Positions 48,857 through 61,040 of a stretch of DNA of 64,000 nt are shown here, one piece after another. How positions within the stretch are numbered: position 1 is the stretch's first letter; each line of letters starts with the position of its first letter. Below the pieces are notes generated by a model that was given only the letters and a program-made list of their open reading frames with translations, was not told where the DNA came from and made no database searches. The stretch lies in assembly GCA_035771165.1 (NCBI GenBank), contig JAWNZC010000237.1, positions 752,501 to 816,500 on the forward strand, in the 5' to 3' direction. The position numbers and the translations under genes are program-made. The DNA is from Paragorgia papillata. Its lineage: Eukaryota > Cnidaria > Anthozoa > Scleralcyonacea > Coralliidae.

Positions 48857-50967
48857 CTGAAAAACAAAACTAATTGTGCTATCCTCACCTTCAGCCTCAT
48901 GTACCACCCTATTTCCACTTCCCCAACCACGTACCTTCTTGCCACCTCCCCGTTCTCACCACCTTACCACCCTATCTCCACCTCCCCATTCTAACCTCCC
49001 CATCCCAACGACCCTATCTCCACCTCCCCATCCCGACCACTGTATCTCCATCTCCCCATTCTTATCACCCCATCCCAACGACCCTATCTCCACCTCCCCA
49101 TCCCGACGACCCTATCTCCACCTCCCCATTCTAACCTCCCCATCCCGACCACTGTATCTCCATCTCCCCATTCTTATCACCCCATCCCAACGACCCTATC
49201 TCCACCTCCCCATTCTAACCTCCACATCCCGACCATTCTATCTCCATCTCCCCATTCTAACCTCCCCATCCCGACCACTCTATCTCCACCTCCCCATTCT
49301 TATCACCCCATCCCAACGACCCTATCTCCACCTCCCCATTCTAACCTCCACATCCCGACCACTCTATTTCCACCTCCCCATTCTCACAATCCTATCTCCA
49401 CTTACCCTTCTTGCCACCCCGGCCAACCCGACCACCTAATCTCTACCTCCCCATTCTCACAACCCTATCACCAACTCCCCATTCTCACAACCCCATCTCC
49501 ACCTCCGCATTCTAACCTACCTATCTCCACCTCCCCATTCTAACCTACCTATCCCCACCTCCCCATTCAAACCTACTTATCTCCACCTCCCCATTCTAAC
49601 CACCCCATTCCGACCACATTATCTCCATCTCCCCATTCCGACCACCCTATTTCCCCCACCCCATTCCGACCACCCTATTTCCATCTCCCCATTCCGACAA
49701 CCCTATTTCCATCCCACCATTCCGACCACCCTATTTCCTCCACTCCATTCCGACCACCCTATTTCCCCCACCCCATTTCCCCCACCCCATTCCGACCATC
49801 CTATCTCACCAACCCCATTCGGCCATTCCGAGCACCCTGTCTCCATCTCCTTATTCCGACCACCCTATTTCCCCCAACCCATTCCGACCACCCTATTTCC
49901 CCCACCCCATTCCGACCACCCTATTTCCCCCACCCCATTCCGACCACCCTATTTCCCCCACCCCATTCCGACAACCCTATTTCTCCCACCCCATTCCGAC
50001 CACCCTATCTCCCCCACCCCATTCCGACGACCATATCTCCCCCACCCCATTCCGAGCACCCTATTTCCCCCACCCCATTCCGACAACCCTATTTCTCACA
50101 CCCCATTCCGACCACCCTATCTCCCCCACCCCATTCCGACGACCATATCTCCCCAACCCCATTCCGACCACCCTATCTCCATCTGCCCATTCCGACCACC
50201 CTATTTCCCCCACCCCATTCCGACCACCCTATATCCCCCACCCCATTCCGACCACCCTATTTCCATCTCCCCATTCCGACCACCCTATTTCCTCCACCCC
50301 ATTCCTCCCACCCTATTTCCATCTCCCCATTCCGACCACCCTATTTCCATCCGACCATTCCGAGCACCCTATTTCCCCCACCCCATTCCGACCACCCTAT
50401 CTCCCCCACCCCATTCCGACCACCCTATTTTCCCCACCCCATTCCGACCACCCTATTTCCCCCACCCCATTCCGACCACCCTATTTCCCCCACCCCATTC
50501 CGACCACCCTATTTCCCCCACCCTATTCCGACAACCCTATTTCTCCCACCCCATTCCGACCACCTTTTCTCCCCCACCCCATTCCGACCACCCTATTTCT
50601 CCCACCCCATTCCGACAACCCTATTTTCCCCACCCCATTCCGACCACCCTATTTCCCCCACCCCATTCCGACCACCCTATTTCCCCCACCCCATTCCGAC
50701 CACACTATTTCCCCCACCCCATTCCGACCACCCTATTTCCCCCAGCCCATTCCGACCACCTCAACCACCCTATCTCCCCCATCCCAACAACCTTATCCCT
50801 ACCTCCCCATCCCGACCACTCCATCTCCACCTCCTTGTTTGCCTACCTCAAACTCTTTGATCTTCTCCATGGTAATAAGCCGTCTTGAAACATTAGAGGA
50901 GCAAATCTGTTCACCGTTATACAACAACTTCAAGCATGGATGGCTTGGAACAAGTTCAGCGCAATAT
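48647..50967 (-). CDS. 3' exons of an unrecognised gene, separated by a satellite-filled intron
   Basis: Exon at 50847-50967 (121 bases; acceptor GTTTAG|ATAT, donor GAG|GTAGGC) encodes YCAELVPSHPCLKLLYNGEQ then ICSSNVSRRLITMEKIKEFE. Exon at 48647-48856 (acceptor TTTTTCAG|AAA) continues in phase 0 with KHCQSWEYLEAVNRALV and reads on to TAG, ending with a hydrophobic stretch LFTWLCLLLCPTFFYCCL that could be a C-terminal membrane anchor. A plausible internal donor (GCACTT|GTGAGG, exon 48809-48856) would instead remove the hydrophobic tail and send the gene further left. The intron is nearly all 28-bp satellite. Upstream exons were not found. Family not recognised. Confidence 0.5.
48905..50815. 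repeat. 28-bp satellite, about 1.9 kb
   Basis: Units of ACCACCCTATTTCCCCCACC plus CCATTCCG. The left third (48905-49440) has a longer, mixed unit with ATCTCCACCTCCCCATTCT. It fills the intron between the two exons of the unrecognised gene. Confidence 0.95.
50847..50967 (-). CDS. Exon of unrecognised gene (penultimate in window)
   Basis: 40 codons after one split-codon base. The pyrimidine-rich acceptor and GTAGGC donor are well formed, and the frame has no stop. Unique sequence sits between the 28-bp satellite and the GGAA array, which itself suggests selective retention. Confidence 0.55.
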
Positions 50968-51044
50968 CTAAACAAAAACGTGCCATAATTTTAATATATA
51001 TTTTATAAGAATAGTTTTGCAAACGACTTCCTTGAAGTTAAAGA

Positions 51045-51748
51045 AGGAAGAAAAGAAAGAAGGAAAAGAAGGAATGGAAGGAAGGAAGGAAGAAAGGAAT
51101 GAATGAAAGGAAGGAAGGAAAGAAGGGAAGGTAGGAAGGAAGGAAGGAAGGAAGGACGAAAGAAAGGAAGGAAGGAAGGAAGGACGAAAGAAAGGAAGGA
51201 AAGAAGGGAAAGAAAGGAAGGAAAGAAGGGAAAGAAAGGAAGGAAAGAAGGGAAAGAAGGGAAGGAAGGAGGGAAGGAAGGAGGGAAGGAAGGAAGGAAG
51301 GAAGGAAGGAAGGAAGGAAGGAAGGAAGGAAGGAAGGAAGGAAGGAAGGAAGGAAGGAAGGGAAGGGAAGTAGGAAGGGAAGGAGGGAGGGAGGGAGGGA
51401 GGGAGGGAGGGAGGGAGGAAGGAAGGAAGGAAGAAAGGAAGAAAGGAAGAAAGGAAGGAATGAAGGAAGGAAGGAAGGAAGGAAGGAAGGAAGGAAGGAA
51501 GGAAGGAAGGAAGGGAAGGATGGAAGGAAGGAAGGAAGGAAGGAAGGAAGGAAGGAAGGAAGGAAGGAAGGAAGGAAGGAAGGAAAAGAAGGAAGGAAGG
51601 AAGGAAGGAAGGAAGGAAGGAAGGAAGGAAGGAGGAAGGAAGGAAGGAAAAGAAGGAAAAGAAGTAAGGAAGGAAAAGAAGGAAAGAAAGGAAGGAAGGA
51701 AGGAAGAAAGGAAAGAAAGGAAGGAAGGAAGGGAAGGAAGGGAGGAAA
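51045..51748. repeat. GGAA microsatellite, about 700 bases
   Basis: GGAA/GGGA/AAGA repeats without interruption. Open frames of 222 and 284 codons over it are artefacts. Confidence 0.97.
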
Positions 51749-52266
51749 GAGTCGATTTTGGCAGTAAATAACAGTATATTATAATCGGCTAACCAGACTG
51801 AACACATAATTTCTTTATGCAAGAAAACAATCTAAACTAATATCTAAACAAAAACATGTTGTGCTCTAACCCAAGACAGGGGAAAATTTGACAAAGATTG
51901 CCTACGAGGTGGTGGGTGCTCTGCAGTGGGGCTTATCGACACAAAAAAAATTGAAAATGTCAAATGCCCCTGGGTATGCCCTCCCTCCCCCGGGTCGGGC
52001 AAAACATTGATTCAGTTTCAGATTGGGATTATACAATTCCCTCGTTCAGTCGTTCTTTAAAATCACCTGATTAACTTCATTACAACTAGTGACCACAAAC
52101 AATGCCCATTGACAATTTGAAACTTTGACTGCATGATAAAAAATCTAAAACAACCAGATCTCAAAACACAATTTGTGAATAGACGATGAATAGTATAAAC
52201 TAGTATTAAAATGCATGTACCATAGGATATTGTGTTTATTTTGTATAAACTGGCACCACAATAAAC

Positions 52267-52561
52267 AATGCAAGTAAAAACAAGTAAACAACTGAGAAAC
52301 AGTGAAATGTCTTTCAAATATTCAAAAACATCGATAAAATGGCAATAAAAGCTTCGTTCAAAAGAGACAACCACTGATCATCTGGAGACAACTCAGCCAA
52401 ACCTCGGTTTCGCAATTATTAAACATGACTGTTCTCTGACGTCCTTCACTCCTTCAGTTTAAAGTTTCCAATTATTTTTAATACACCTTGATTCGCTGAC
52501 AGTCCGACTACTCTGACGTCTTTGTTTGAGACGACTGCTGTGTAGTGTGCCAAGAAATGGT
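52267..52561 (-). repeat. Large inverted repeat, left copy
   Basis: About 295 bases nearly identical, in inverse orientation, to 61141-61440 (shared: CGATGTTTTTGAATATTTGA, CACTACACAGCAGTCGTCTC in complement). It ends where ATTTCTTGGCACAC begins on the minus strand. Confidence 0.75.
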
Positions 52562-52623
52562 TTAGCAAAGAGAAAGGCTAATTTGTGCTAAATTAGCATA
52601 ATTTAGCTTTATTTCAAAAGTTA

Positions 52624-53400
52624 AACTGGTGTACCAAAACATTGAAATGGTGGTCATACTGGTGTACCAAAACAATGAGATGGTGGCCATACTGGTGTAC
52701 CAAAACATTGAGATGGTGGCCATACTGGTGAACCAAAACAATGAGATGGTGACCATACTGGTGTACCAAAATATTGATTTGGTGGCCATAATGGTCTGCC
52801 AAAACATTGAAATGGTGGCCACACTGGTGTACCAAAACAATGAAATAGTGGCCATACTGGTGTACCAAAACATTGAAATGCTGGCCATACTGGTGTACCA
52901 AAACATTGAAATGGTGGTCATACTGGTGTACCAAAACATTGAGATGGTGGCCATACTGGTGAACCAAAACAATGAGATGGTGGCCATACTGGTGTACCAA
53001 AACATTGAAATGCTGGCCATACTGGTGTACCAAAACATTGAGATGGTGGTCATACTGGTGAACCAAAACATTGAGATGGTGGCCATACTGGTGAACCAAA
53101 ACAATGAGATGGTGGCCATACTGGTGTACCAAAACATTGAAATGCTGGCCATACTGGTGTACCAAAACATTGAGATGGTGGTCATACTGGTGTACCAAAA
53201 CATTGAGATGGTTGTCATACTGGTGTACCAAAACATTGAAATGCTGGCCATACTGGTGTACCAAAACATTGAGATGGTGGCCATACTGGTGTACCAAAAC
53301 ATTGAGATGGTGGCCATACTGGTGTACCAAAACATTGAGATGGTGGTCATACTGGTGAACCAAAACATTGAAAGGGTTGGGCCATATTGGTGTACCCAAA
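52624..53400. repeat. 33-bp minisatellite, about 23 copies
   Basis: Unit ACCAAAACATTGAGATGGTG plus GCCATACTGGTGT; two or three unit variants alternate (GGTGGCCAT, GCTGGCCAT, GGTGGTCAT). Unit length divisible by three keeps frames open on both strands. Confidence 0.95.
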
Positions 53401-54145
53401 CAATAACACACACTTGATGAAAGTACAGTAATACATAAACTGTTTAATGACATCGAATTTTAGTGCAAGACATCAGTACAATAATAAACAATACAAGCAA
53501 AAATAAAGCAAAATACTGCTTACATACAGCATTTACAGACACAAGTCAGTTCAGCTAAATGACAACTTCGATGAAGATGTAAAACACAGCATGTTTACCT
53601 TTCACTTGCAAGTTGGCTTTATCAACTTTCTTTGTTCTTTGATTTACAGCACTTGAGCAACATTTTTCAGCACAATTTAATTAATAACACATGTATTAAA
53701 ATTGATCGAGAACACATTGATCGAGAATTTTCGTAAAAAGTTTGATCGAGTACTCACATTTTCAGCGTACGGTTATCGTGATCGCGGACCAACCTAGGTC
53801 TACTATAGTATAAAAAGCATTGCGAGCGTGTTTATCATTAAAACACAAATTAACTTCGAACAACACAACCAAAGGCGTCAGGAGAAGCAAAAAACTCGCC
53901 ACTCCTGCATGAAAATCCGCCATGATGAAACATCAGCATTTGAGCTGTGACGTCAGAAGTGCCGTTTGGCGGCACAAAAAAAAATTAAAATAACAGAGCC
54001 AAAACCGAGTCTACCATAGGTAACCCGAGTAAATAGCTGTTTCGTTCCACTGTTTCGTTCCCGTCAGCCTCTTAAAAGAGGGTGTTGCATGCCGATTGGG
54101 GGCAATCATGACGAAATTTAGCTCGGCCAATTCCCGCCAGTGGTC

Positions 54146-55868
54146 CAACCTCGTTCCCAGGGCCCTTATCTCCGCTCCCCGCTCGCTGCGAAAAGTACCC
54201 TGGCATGGGCTGGTCACGTGTCACCCAGATTCTGGGTGATAGCAAAAGATAATTTAATGGGAGGGGATGGTAGCGTTTAATTTGTCATGGTTGGACCTGG
54301 CCGGCTTGGAATGTACATGGCGACTTCCAGCACTCCGAAGAAGCTTTATATACCCTGTCCTTGATGGAATTGACCTTTCCTCCTGTCGACTCTGTGGATT
54401 CGTCGGGGACGCTAAACACTGCAAGAATTTGTTTAGACCAGCTAATGTTATTATTTTAAAAGAAGTAGAAAATGTTCACGGCAACGTGCTTCTGCGAGAC
54501 AAAGCGCTACCTCATCGCATCTTTCGTCCGTGCGAAAGAAGAGCAAAAGAACACGTCAAATTTGAAGAAAGTCATTGCTGACACACAAAACTTACTAATC
54601 CAGAGAAAAAAAAACGCGCTAAAAGGTGCATCGACATGTCGCCGTCTGCATCTTTGCCTCAATCAAAAACACGGCGCACAACAACTTCGACAAGAATGGC
54701 TTTGAACTTTGAAACTGATGCCGCCTCGTCGTCTTCGATTTCATCGGTTAGTTTTAAAATAACTGTTTCAATCCTAAATGAAATATATAATATAAACATC
54801 ATGCAAAAACTACAATCGTTTGTGCTTCTCGAATCAGTTGAAAAGATGAACGTTTTCGATGGAGATGAACAGGCTGTTATAAATAGCATTCCTATTTTGA
54901 GCTGATTAACCTAAAATTATCTTTATTGAAGTTGATTAAGGACTGTTGTTTTTAACAGTAAATGTTCAGTCACTGCCTAATACAACATTATTTCAAATGT
55001 ACAACAAAACGAAAAGGTGCTGTGAACTGTCGAGATTTTAACATAGAAATCCTGACATTTTGAACAGGCTGAGGATGTTGACTTTAGTAAACTCCCGACA
55101 ATATATTCATCACATTTGCTTTGTTATATTTATATACAAAACACTGCGCAGTCTTGGCTGCCCATCAATTGATTCACCATTGAAAGATTTGAAACAACAA
55201 CCATGCTTCAATTTTGAATGTCTATATGTCTGACACTATTCTTGTGTCACTTCATAAAGTGATTACATTTATTAAAATGCGATAAACATTCTGTGTAATT
55301 CAGTTGTGCGAGTTCTCTTTTTGACTGGATATATGTGAAATTGACAAGAAGTCGAGAAGGCATATATTGATTTCTTCGCGATAAATGCGAAGCACTGACA
55401 GAAACTCTTTTGCTGTCGAACTGGAAGCGATTAGGTATTCTAACTATAACTAATCCAATTAGAATAACCTAACTTATGTCTTTAAAAACCTCATTCCCAC
55501 GCAGCGGAGATAAGGCCCTGGCCATGGAATGAGGTTAACGATAACATATTAATGGCATCTTTCTCACGCGTTTAGAGCAACATTTCCCATGATAGTACTG
55601 GCAGCAATGCCTCACTAAACATCGCCTGTACGCCAAAAGACCTTGGTCATATTGAAGTATGGACTATTTATAATAGCTAAATTAAGACACGAAAGGAAAG
55701 TATAACACTTCGAAAACTTCACCATGGCGTCTGGTCGAGCATAACAAGCATATTAATAGGACCCCTCCCACAATGATATTTTTTGTTCAGCGACACGTGA
55801 CCATCCCACGCCAGGGTACTTTTCGCAGCGAGCGGGGAGCGGAGATAAGGGCCCTGGGAACGAGGTTG
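54146..55868. mobile_element. 1.72 kb DNA transposon with 9-bp target duplication and cargo ORF
   Basis: Termini CAACCTCGTTCCCAGGGCCC and its complement are nearly perfect inverted repeats about 80 bases long, running to GGTCACGTGTC. Flanks are the exact 9-bp duplication CCAGTGGTC (54137-54145 and 55869-55877). The broken CRLC-type gene lies just inside the left end; no transposase was recognised. A 9-bp duplication suits Mutator-like or Merlin-like elements; the superfamily is not settled. Confidence 0.8.
54267..54905 (+). pseudogene. Broken CRLC-type (ZAD-like) zinc-binding domain gene carried by a transposon
   Basis: The frame from 54267 encodes DGIDLSSCRLCGFVGDAKHC, then NLFRPANVIILKEVENVHG and FRPCERRAK. 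Near 54540 the homologous reading continues in the +1 frame (KNTSNLKKVIADTQNLL) and after an A8 run (about 54607) in the third frame (MSPSASLPQSKTRRTTTSTR). The layout (CxxC, about 50 residues, then a Cys followed by basic residues and a helix with KK) resembles the small CxxC/CxxC zinc-binding domains common in cnidarian gene families and insect ZAD domains. Here the second CxxC has lost one Cys (RPCER) and there are two frame breaks. It lies wholly inside the 54146-55868 element. Family assignment is an inference. Confidence 0.5.
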
Positions 55869-56065
55869 CCAGTGGTCTGACGCGACAAGGCCTACAATTT
55901 TGGAAGCAAACTTTTTTTATGGTTACGCTGTCGCGGAGAGGTAACGTTCTGCGTATAAGTACAATTGGTTGTTGGCCTACGGGGGAACTGAATTTGAACA
56001 GATTGAATTTGAACTTGATGTCATTCAATGGAGTCGTTTTCTTGATAAACTTCCTGTTTCTTTTA

Positions 56066-56391
56066 CGCCTAGTTTATACGTCGGACAATCGTCGCATTTC
56101 AGACGAATTTACAGTAATTTAATCAATTAAATGGGGAGTAAATTCGTCTAAGACGTTGTATCCGTGACATTCGTCGTGATCAGACTGAAATGCGACGTCA
56201 CGGCGCAACGAATTAAATGTATATATTTCCTGCTTAATTTAATTTTTTGTGTTTTAATGTGCAAAACATTACATTTGTCTGAATTAATTTCGTCGTAAAC
56301 GAAGTCGCATTGACAATCGACGAAGTTAATATGAATTATAAATTTGTCTTTATAATTAAATGCGAAGATTGTGCGATCTATAAACCAGGCC
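56066..56391. mobile_element. Harbinger-like MITE, diverged
   Basis: Ends CGCCTAGTTTATACG and CTATAAACCAGGCC, TTA on both sides (56063-56065, 56392-56394). Interior arms around ACAATCGTCGCATTT pair imperfectly. Confidence 0.5.
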
Positions 56392-56852
56392 TTACCTGCT
56401 AGCGTCTCGCAATTTTCCTGACAACGCAATTATTTTGGCAACGTTTTATTTGCCTCCTATACACGGTCAGAGGTGAATAGGAGAAATGTACATGTGGCGT
56501 CAGTACGACGGAAATTTTGCAGTTATTTATATGCAGATACATAAAATGTCGCTGTTCATTTAGAATAGCCGGCTACATTAGCGGTCATTTATGCCACCTA
56601 TATTTAAGTTAAAATTTATTAAATAATCTTCAATCTGTGTGTAATTCTTTCAAAGTTTGTATTTGATCGGAATAAATACTGGAGTGATTGAGTAGCTTTT
56701 CCAAGGCCACTGACTCGACCCAACCTTTGGGAATGCTATTCGCCCAATCTCAATATCTTTATTATTACTCGGGCTACTGTGGTAGCCGTGGCAATCATTA
56801 CGTCATCCCATCAGGCTTTGCGAAACTGATGCGTGCATGCCAAATGCTTTGC

Positions 56853-58853
56853 CAACCTCGTACCCAGGGTCTTATCTCCGCTCCCCCGCACTGCGAAAAG
56901 ACCCTGGTTGGGGCTGGTCACGTGTTTCGAGGGCAAAATTATAACTTACTGGGGGTGGGTTATTTAGAAACGTGACTAAACTGAAAACGAAAAGACAATG
57001 TTTTTATAATGGTTTATTTTATTCTGACAAGACAAGGTGTACGTTTTATAACTGTCAAGAAAGCCAGACTCAGACTGCATGCCCAAATCGATGTTTATTT
57101 ACGTCAGTTTACTCAGTGTTGTGCGATGCTGTAAACTGTATGTAGAAACAGAAGTTGCCGTCCTGAATTGTCTCGATTGGCTTTTTGAAATAGTAAAATA
57201 CGTGTAAATCTCTCCGGTTGATTAGCGCCTTGGGTTTTATTCGTCGAAGTCTCCCGAATACACCGCCAATTTTTCGTTAGTCGCTTGTGTCCCGCCCGCT
57301 TTGCCTTTGTTGTTTTTTATGTGCCAACTGTCAATGTTTTCAAGCGTTTCGTTGCGCGCGTCTGACTGTTTGCGTTTATACGAAACGGTTGCCTAAAAAA
57401 CAAAGACAATATCAGTAAACTATACTATGAACATTTATAGAATACAGTTGAACGGTGGTCATGCCATAATTTGGATCTTTCGGAATTTAACGTTTATAAC
57501 GAAGTATTTTCCATAATTTAGGAAACATAGAACGGTATAACATTCGCGCTGCGGATTCAGTGGTGAGTTTTGGCTGTAATTCTGTAAAATACAGTGACAA
57601 GAAAAACATTGAACAAGCAACGTTCAGCGCGCGATATAATAATACTGTAAAATGTTAACAATAGTAAGTAAAACGCGATACTGATAGGTAGACAACTTTA
57701 GTGAAATTGAGGCAGCAATTAACAGTTGACAACATGAGCTTGTGGCTCCTTTTATGAATTATGATGAATGTTATTAAATAAGGTTGGCTCAGTTTAAAAA
57801 TCAGCAATATAGTTAAGTGATAAGTGCCTACTTTAATACACCGGCCCGCCGTTGCACGTTACGAAACGGCATGAAATTGTTGTATGCGATGTAGAAATTA
57901 AAGAAATAGTAAATGTAATGAACTAACCTCTTGGAATTTCTAAAGCACAGAATAAGAATGTAAAGCCTTGTTGACAGCTGCAAGCCCAAGGTGTTGAATC
58001 TGTATTTGAATTCCGCGAGCGTTGGCCGTTGCAAGAGATGCAGTGGGATAATTTCCACACTTTCTTTCGAATGGAGGTTCAAACGATTGTCAACCAAAAG
58101 AATTTGTGAATTTCGCATAGTCTTGATTCAGTTGATTGTAAGGAAATTTAAATTCGCTTACTGTAAAATTTAAAATCTTCAGGCTGCTAATATCACATCG
58201 CTGATGAGTGATGACTGTAGAAATCCATTCGAAGAATACAGAATCTCGCTGCTCGTCGGATTGAACGACGGAAGGCTTTTGTAGAAGTTCAGAATTGTAA
58301 TTCAATAATACCAGATTGTTATCCATTGCATGGAGTGTTTAATTTGCGTAATGAGCTTTCCTCGATATTCAGAGCTCGATATTATCATAGTTATTCTAAA
58401 CATGGTTTGGAAACCCGGCAAACTTCAAAGCGGTCAACAATCAAGCTACGATTCATGTTGAAAGGTACACGAAGGTGCACAAATCCTTTGTTTTAGGTTT
58501 ATTAATATTTAAACAGTACGGTTGAGCGATTCAACCCAAACGTTGCTATTGGATGATTGCTTCATTATACAGAAAACACAATATGTTCAGTAACCGTGAA
58601 AGTGCACACATTTCCATAAACCTGAACAAAAACATAAAACAATGACTTTTGTTGAGCTTCCAAACCATGTTTCTATTAACATGATATTATAAATATTCTT
58701 GATTCGAGGTACTGCGACAAATTTTCAAAACAACCACCCGACCCTGACAAGAAAAGTTTGTTATCTCCCGTAGGCTGGGAGACACGTGACCAGCCCAACC
58801 AGGGTCTTTTCGCAGCGCGGGGAAGCGGAGATAAGACCCTGGGTACGAGGATG
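56853..58853. mobile_element. Second pair of inverted CAACCTCGTACCCAGGG ends enclosing a possible gene
   Basis: Left end CAACCTCGTACCCAGGGTCT (56853) through GCTGGTCACGTG. Right end is its complement (58785-58853). Same terminal family as 54146-55868 but more diverged. The 9-base flanks do not match, so either the copy is old or the two ends come from separate insertions. Confidence 0.5.
57237..58326 (-). CDS. Possible spliced gene inside a repeat-bounded segment; unrecognised
   Basis: Frame A (58162-58326, 55 codons) starts MDNNLVLLNYNSELLQKPSV and ends SSLKILNFT at donor ACA|GTAAGC. Exon C (57237-57392; acceptor GTTTTTTAG|GCA) reads ATVSYKRKQSDARNETLENI to ...YSGDFDE and TAA, in phase with A, giving 106 residues. 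A middle frame B (57928-58118: NRLNLHSKESVEIIPLHL, ending CFRNSKR at donor AG|GTTAGT) also joins exon C, in another phase. So at least two splice forms are conceivable, or the gene is partly decayed. Its ends are enclosed by inverted copies of the repeat that borders the 54146 element. No family recognised. Confidence 0.3.
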
Positions 58854-59070
58854 CTAAACGACAAGCTTTCCAAGGACGAAGAAACAGTGTGAGCGCTTGT
58901 TTGGCTTCGGATTAAAGATCTTTCTGAAATCTGAATGCCCTTTTAACTATTAAATGTTTCAAGTGTTTACGTGTTAGGCGCTCGGCCAAGATGTTTTAGC
59001 TATAAGTTTACACGCAGAAATAGCTCCCTTCAGCTCCCTTCTCCACAGGAAGGCTCCCATGTAGCGTTCT

Positions 59071-60147
59071 TATGGCGGTGATGTGTGTCAAAATTAAATA
59101 ACACATCAGTAGCAACGATCGTGTAACATTTGGCGATCGGTTCTAACTATTTCATGGCAACAACAAGACGTTTGTTGGCAATAACAAAACATTCAAATCA
59201 GAACACACAACAATTCGGCAACAACATATCGTTATTCGGCAACAACATATCGTTATTCGGCAACAACATATCGTTATTCGGCTACGACATATCGTTATTT
59301 GGCAACAACATATCGTTATTCGGCAACAACATATCGTTATTCGGCTACGACATATTGTTATTTGGCAACGAACGTTTCATTTGGCAACAACAATCCCGTG
59401 ATGCATTGCAAATTTTCACGCGCTAGTCCCACGCAGTGGTCTCACGTTTTATACGATCGCGGAACAAGATTTTAAAAATGAAGTACGAACTGCTCTTACA
59501 ACTCGTTTTCAAATGTTATTGACTGAGGTAACGGAATGTATTGCAACGGAGCCCGATGCCAAGGGCCACTAGATTGTGCTACATATACTACTACTACCGA
59601 TAGATTGCCCAGAAAACCCAAACAGACGACGGTGCTCCTCGATTGCCCGGTTGTTGGATGCCTTCTCCGGTTCATTTAGCACGGTATATGTTGCTCTAGT
59701 GGTTGCGGTGGGATTGCTGGTTGTGACATGCAGTTCTTGAATTTTGAGGCGAAGTACCTACACCATCCAGTAGTTGTACAATATTATCTCTAGCCTGTAC
59801 CAAAGATGACTGAATTTCAGCTGTCGCCGTACGCGAAGAATCTTTCTCATTTTCTGCCATGTTTACTGAAAAACAGGGAAGAACCCTTAGATCACATCGA
59901 CGCCCGATTTGAATCACGGGATTGTTGTTGCCAAATGAAACGTTCGTTGCCAAATAACGATTTGTTGTTGCCGAATAAGTGAATAACGATATGTTGTTGC
60001 CAAATTGTTGTGTGTTCTAATAGCCCAATTAATGCTTTATTGTTGCCAAACGATATTTTTGTCATTGAATGTTTTGTTAGAACCGATAGCCAAATTTTAC
60101 ACGATCGTTGCCAAATGTGTTATTTAAGACACACATCACCCGCCATA
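59071..60147. mobile_element. 1.08 kb foldback element with tandem repeats in its arms
   Basis: Ends TATGGCGGTGATGTGTGTC and complement. Left arm holds about eight 21-base units GGCAACAACATATCGTTATT (59215-59390); the right arm holds the complement (59920-60010). The interior 59400-59890 has no recognised gene. Confidence 0.65.
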
Positions 60148-60704
60148 GGATTCGTGACTCATATGACTGCGGCCGGAAAAGTATTCGGATTTATCGGAAT
60201 AACCGTTCACACTACGTATTGTTTTGGATTCAAAAGTTTCGGTTATAAAGTTTCTATACTTTTTCCCCGGATACAGAATCGCCGGATACGTGAACAAACC
60301 GGGAGGTTTTTATATTATCCCGCATTCATTCTCTTGTACCGTGTAAACGGCAAGGAATTCCCAGAAGCTGACACTGATTTCACTGGGAATTTTTTCCTGC
60401 TAAACTGAACCCGTTGAAAGTTGAGCAAAACGTTTCGGCTTCACAGCAAATGAACTTAATTATTTAAAAGTTAACTGAACGATTTTGTCTCAATACAAGC
60501 GAAAATATTATTAAACGATCCCAGCCATAATCCCTGTTTTATAAGCCAATCAGAACAGGCCACCACACGGAGTCACGGACTAGAGAATTTATTACTCGGG
60601 CTACCTGTGGTAGACGAGTCTAGGTTTCGCGATTTTTTGGGGGGTTGCTACCCTGGGTGCCAGAGAAAACCTCTGGCACCCAGGGTAGGGGGTTGCGAGC
60701 ATTA

Positions 60705-61040
60705 GACCCTGTTTACACGATGCCGGTACAATTTGAAAACGGAACAAAATCATGCCGGTGTGTAAATACGGTATAATATAATGACGGATTAGCATGTGAC
60801 TATTCTCTTCCAATGAGAATTGAGAAGACTTTGTGAATACTGATTACCGTCACCAAACTGTTACGGCACGGGCGTTTACACGATACCGGTTAGTGTTCCG
60901 TTTTCATTTCATGCCGTCAAGGAACCCGTCTTCATTTTGTGCCGTTTTCATGTCATTTTTGTGCCGGTATCGTGTAAACGCAAGGCCTAAACGGCATGAT
61001 TTTGTTCCGTTTTCAAATTGTACCGGCATCGTGTAAACGG
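60705..61040. mobile_element. MITE with GTTTACACGATGCCGG ends
   Basis: Arms CTGTTTACACGATGCCGGTA and complement, then TTGAAAACGGAACAAAATCA paired with its complement; TTA at both borders. An inner copy of similar CGTTTACACGATACCGG arms is nested within. Confidence 0.65.

Noticed and set aside
48876..49439. 187-codon Pro/His/Ser-rich frame
   Set aside because: Translation of the 28-bp satellite region.
48905..50815. CRISPR-like array because of regular 28-bp spacing
   Set aside because: There are no unique spacers; units follow each other directly, and the locus is eukaryotic.
50968..51822. 284- and 222-codon frames
   Set aside because: They are translations of the GGAA microsatellite.
52063..52374. 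103-codon minus frame with hydrophobic stretches
   Set aside because: Most of it is the 295-base inverted repeat; its partner copy at 61141 does not keep the frame.
60010..60408. 132-codon plus-strand frame
   Set aside because: It runs through the foldback arm and a MITE, and no domain or codon pattern supports it.
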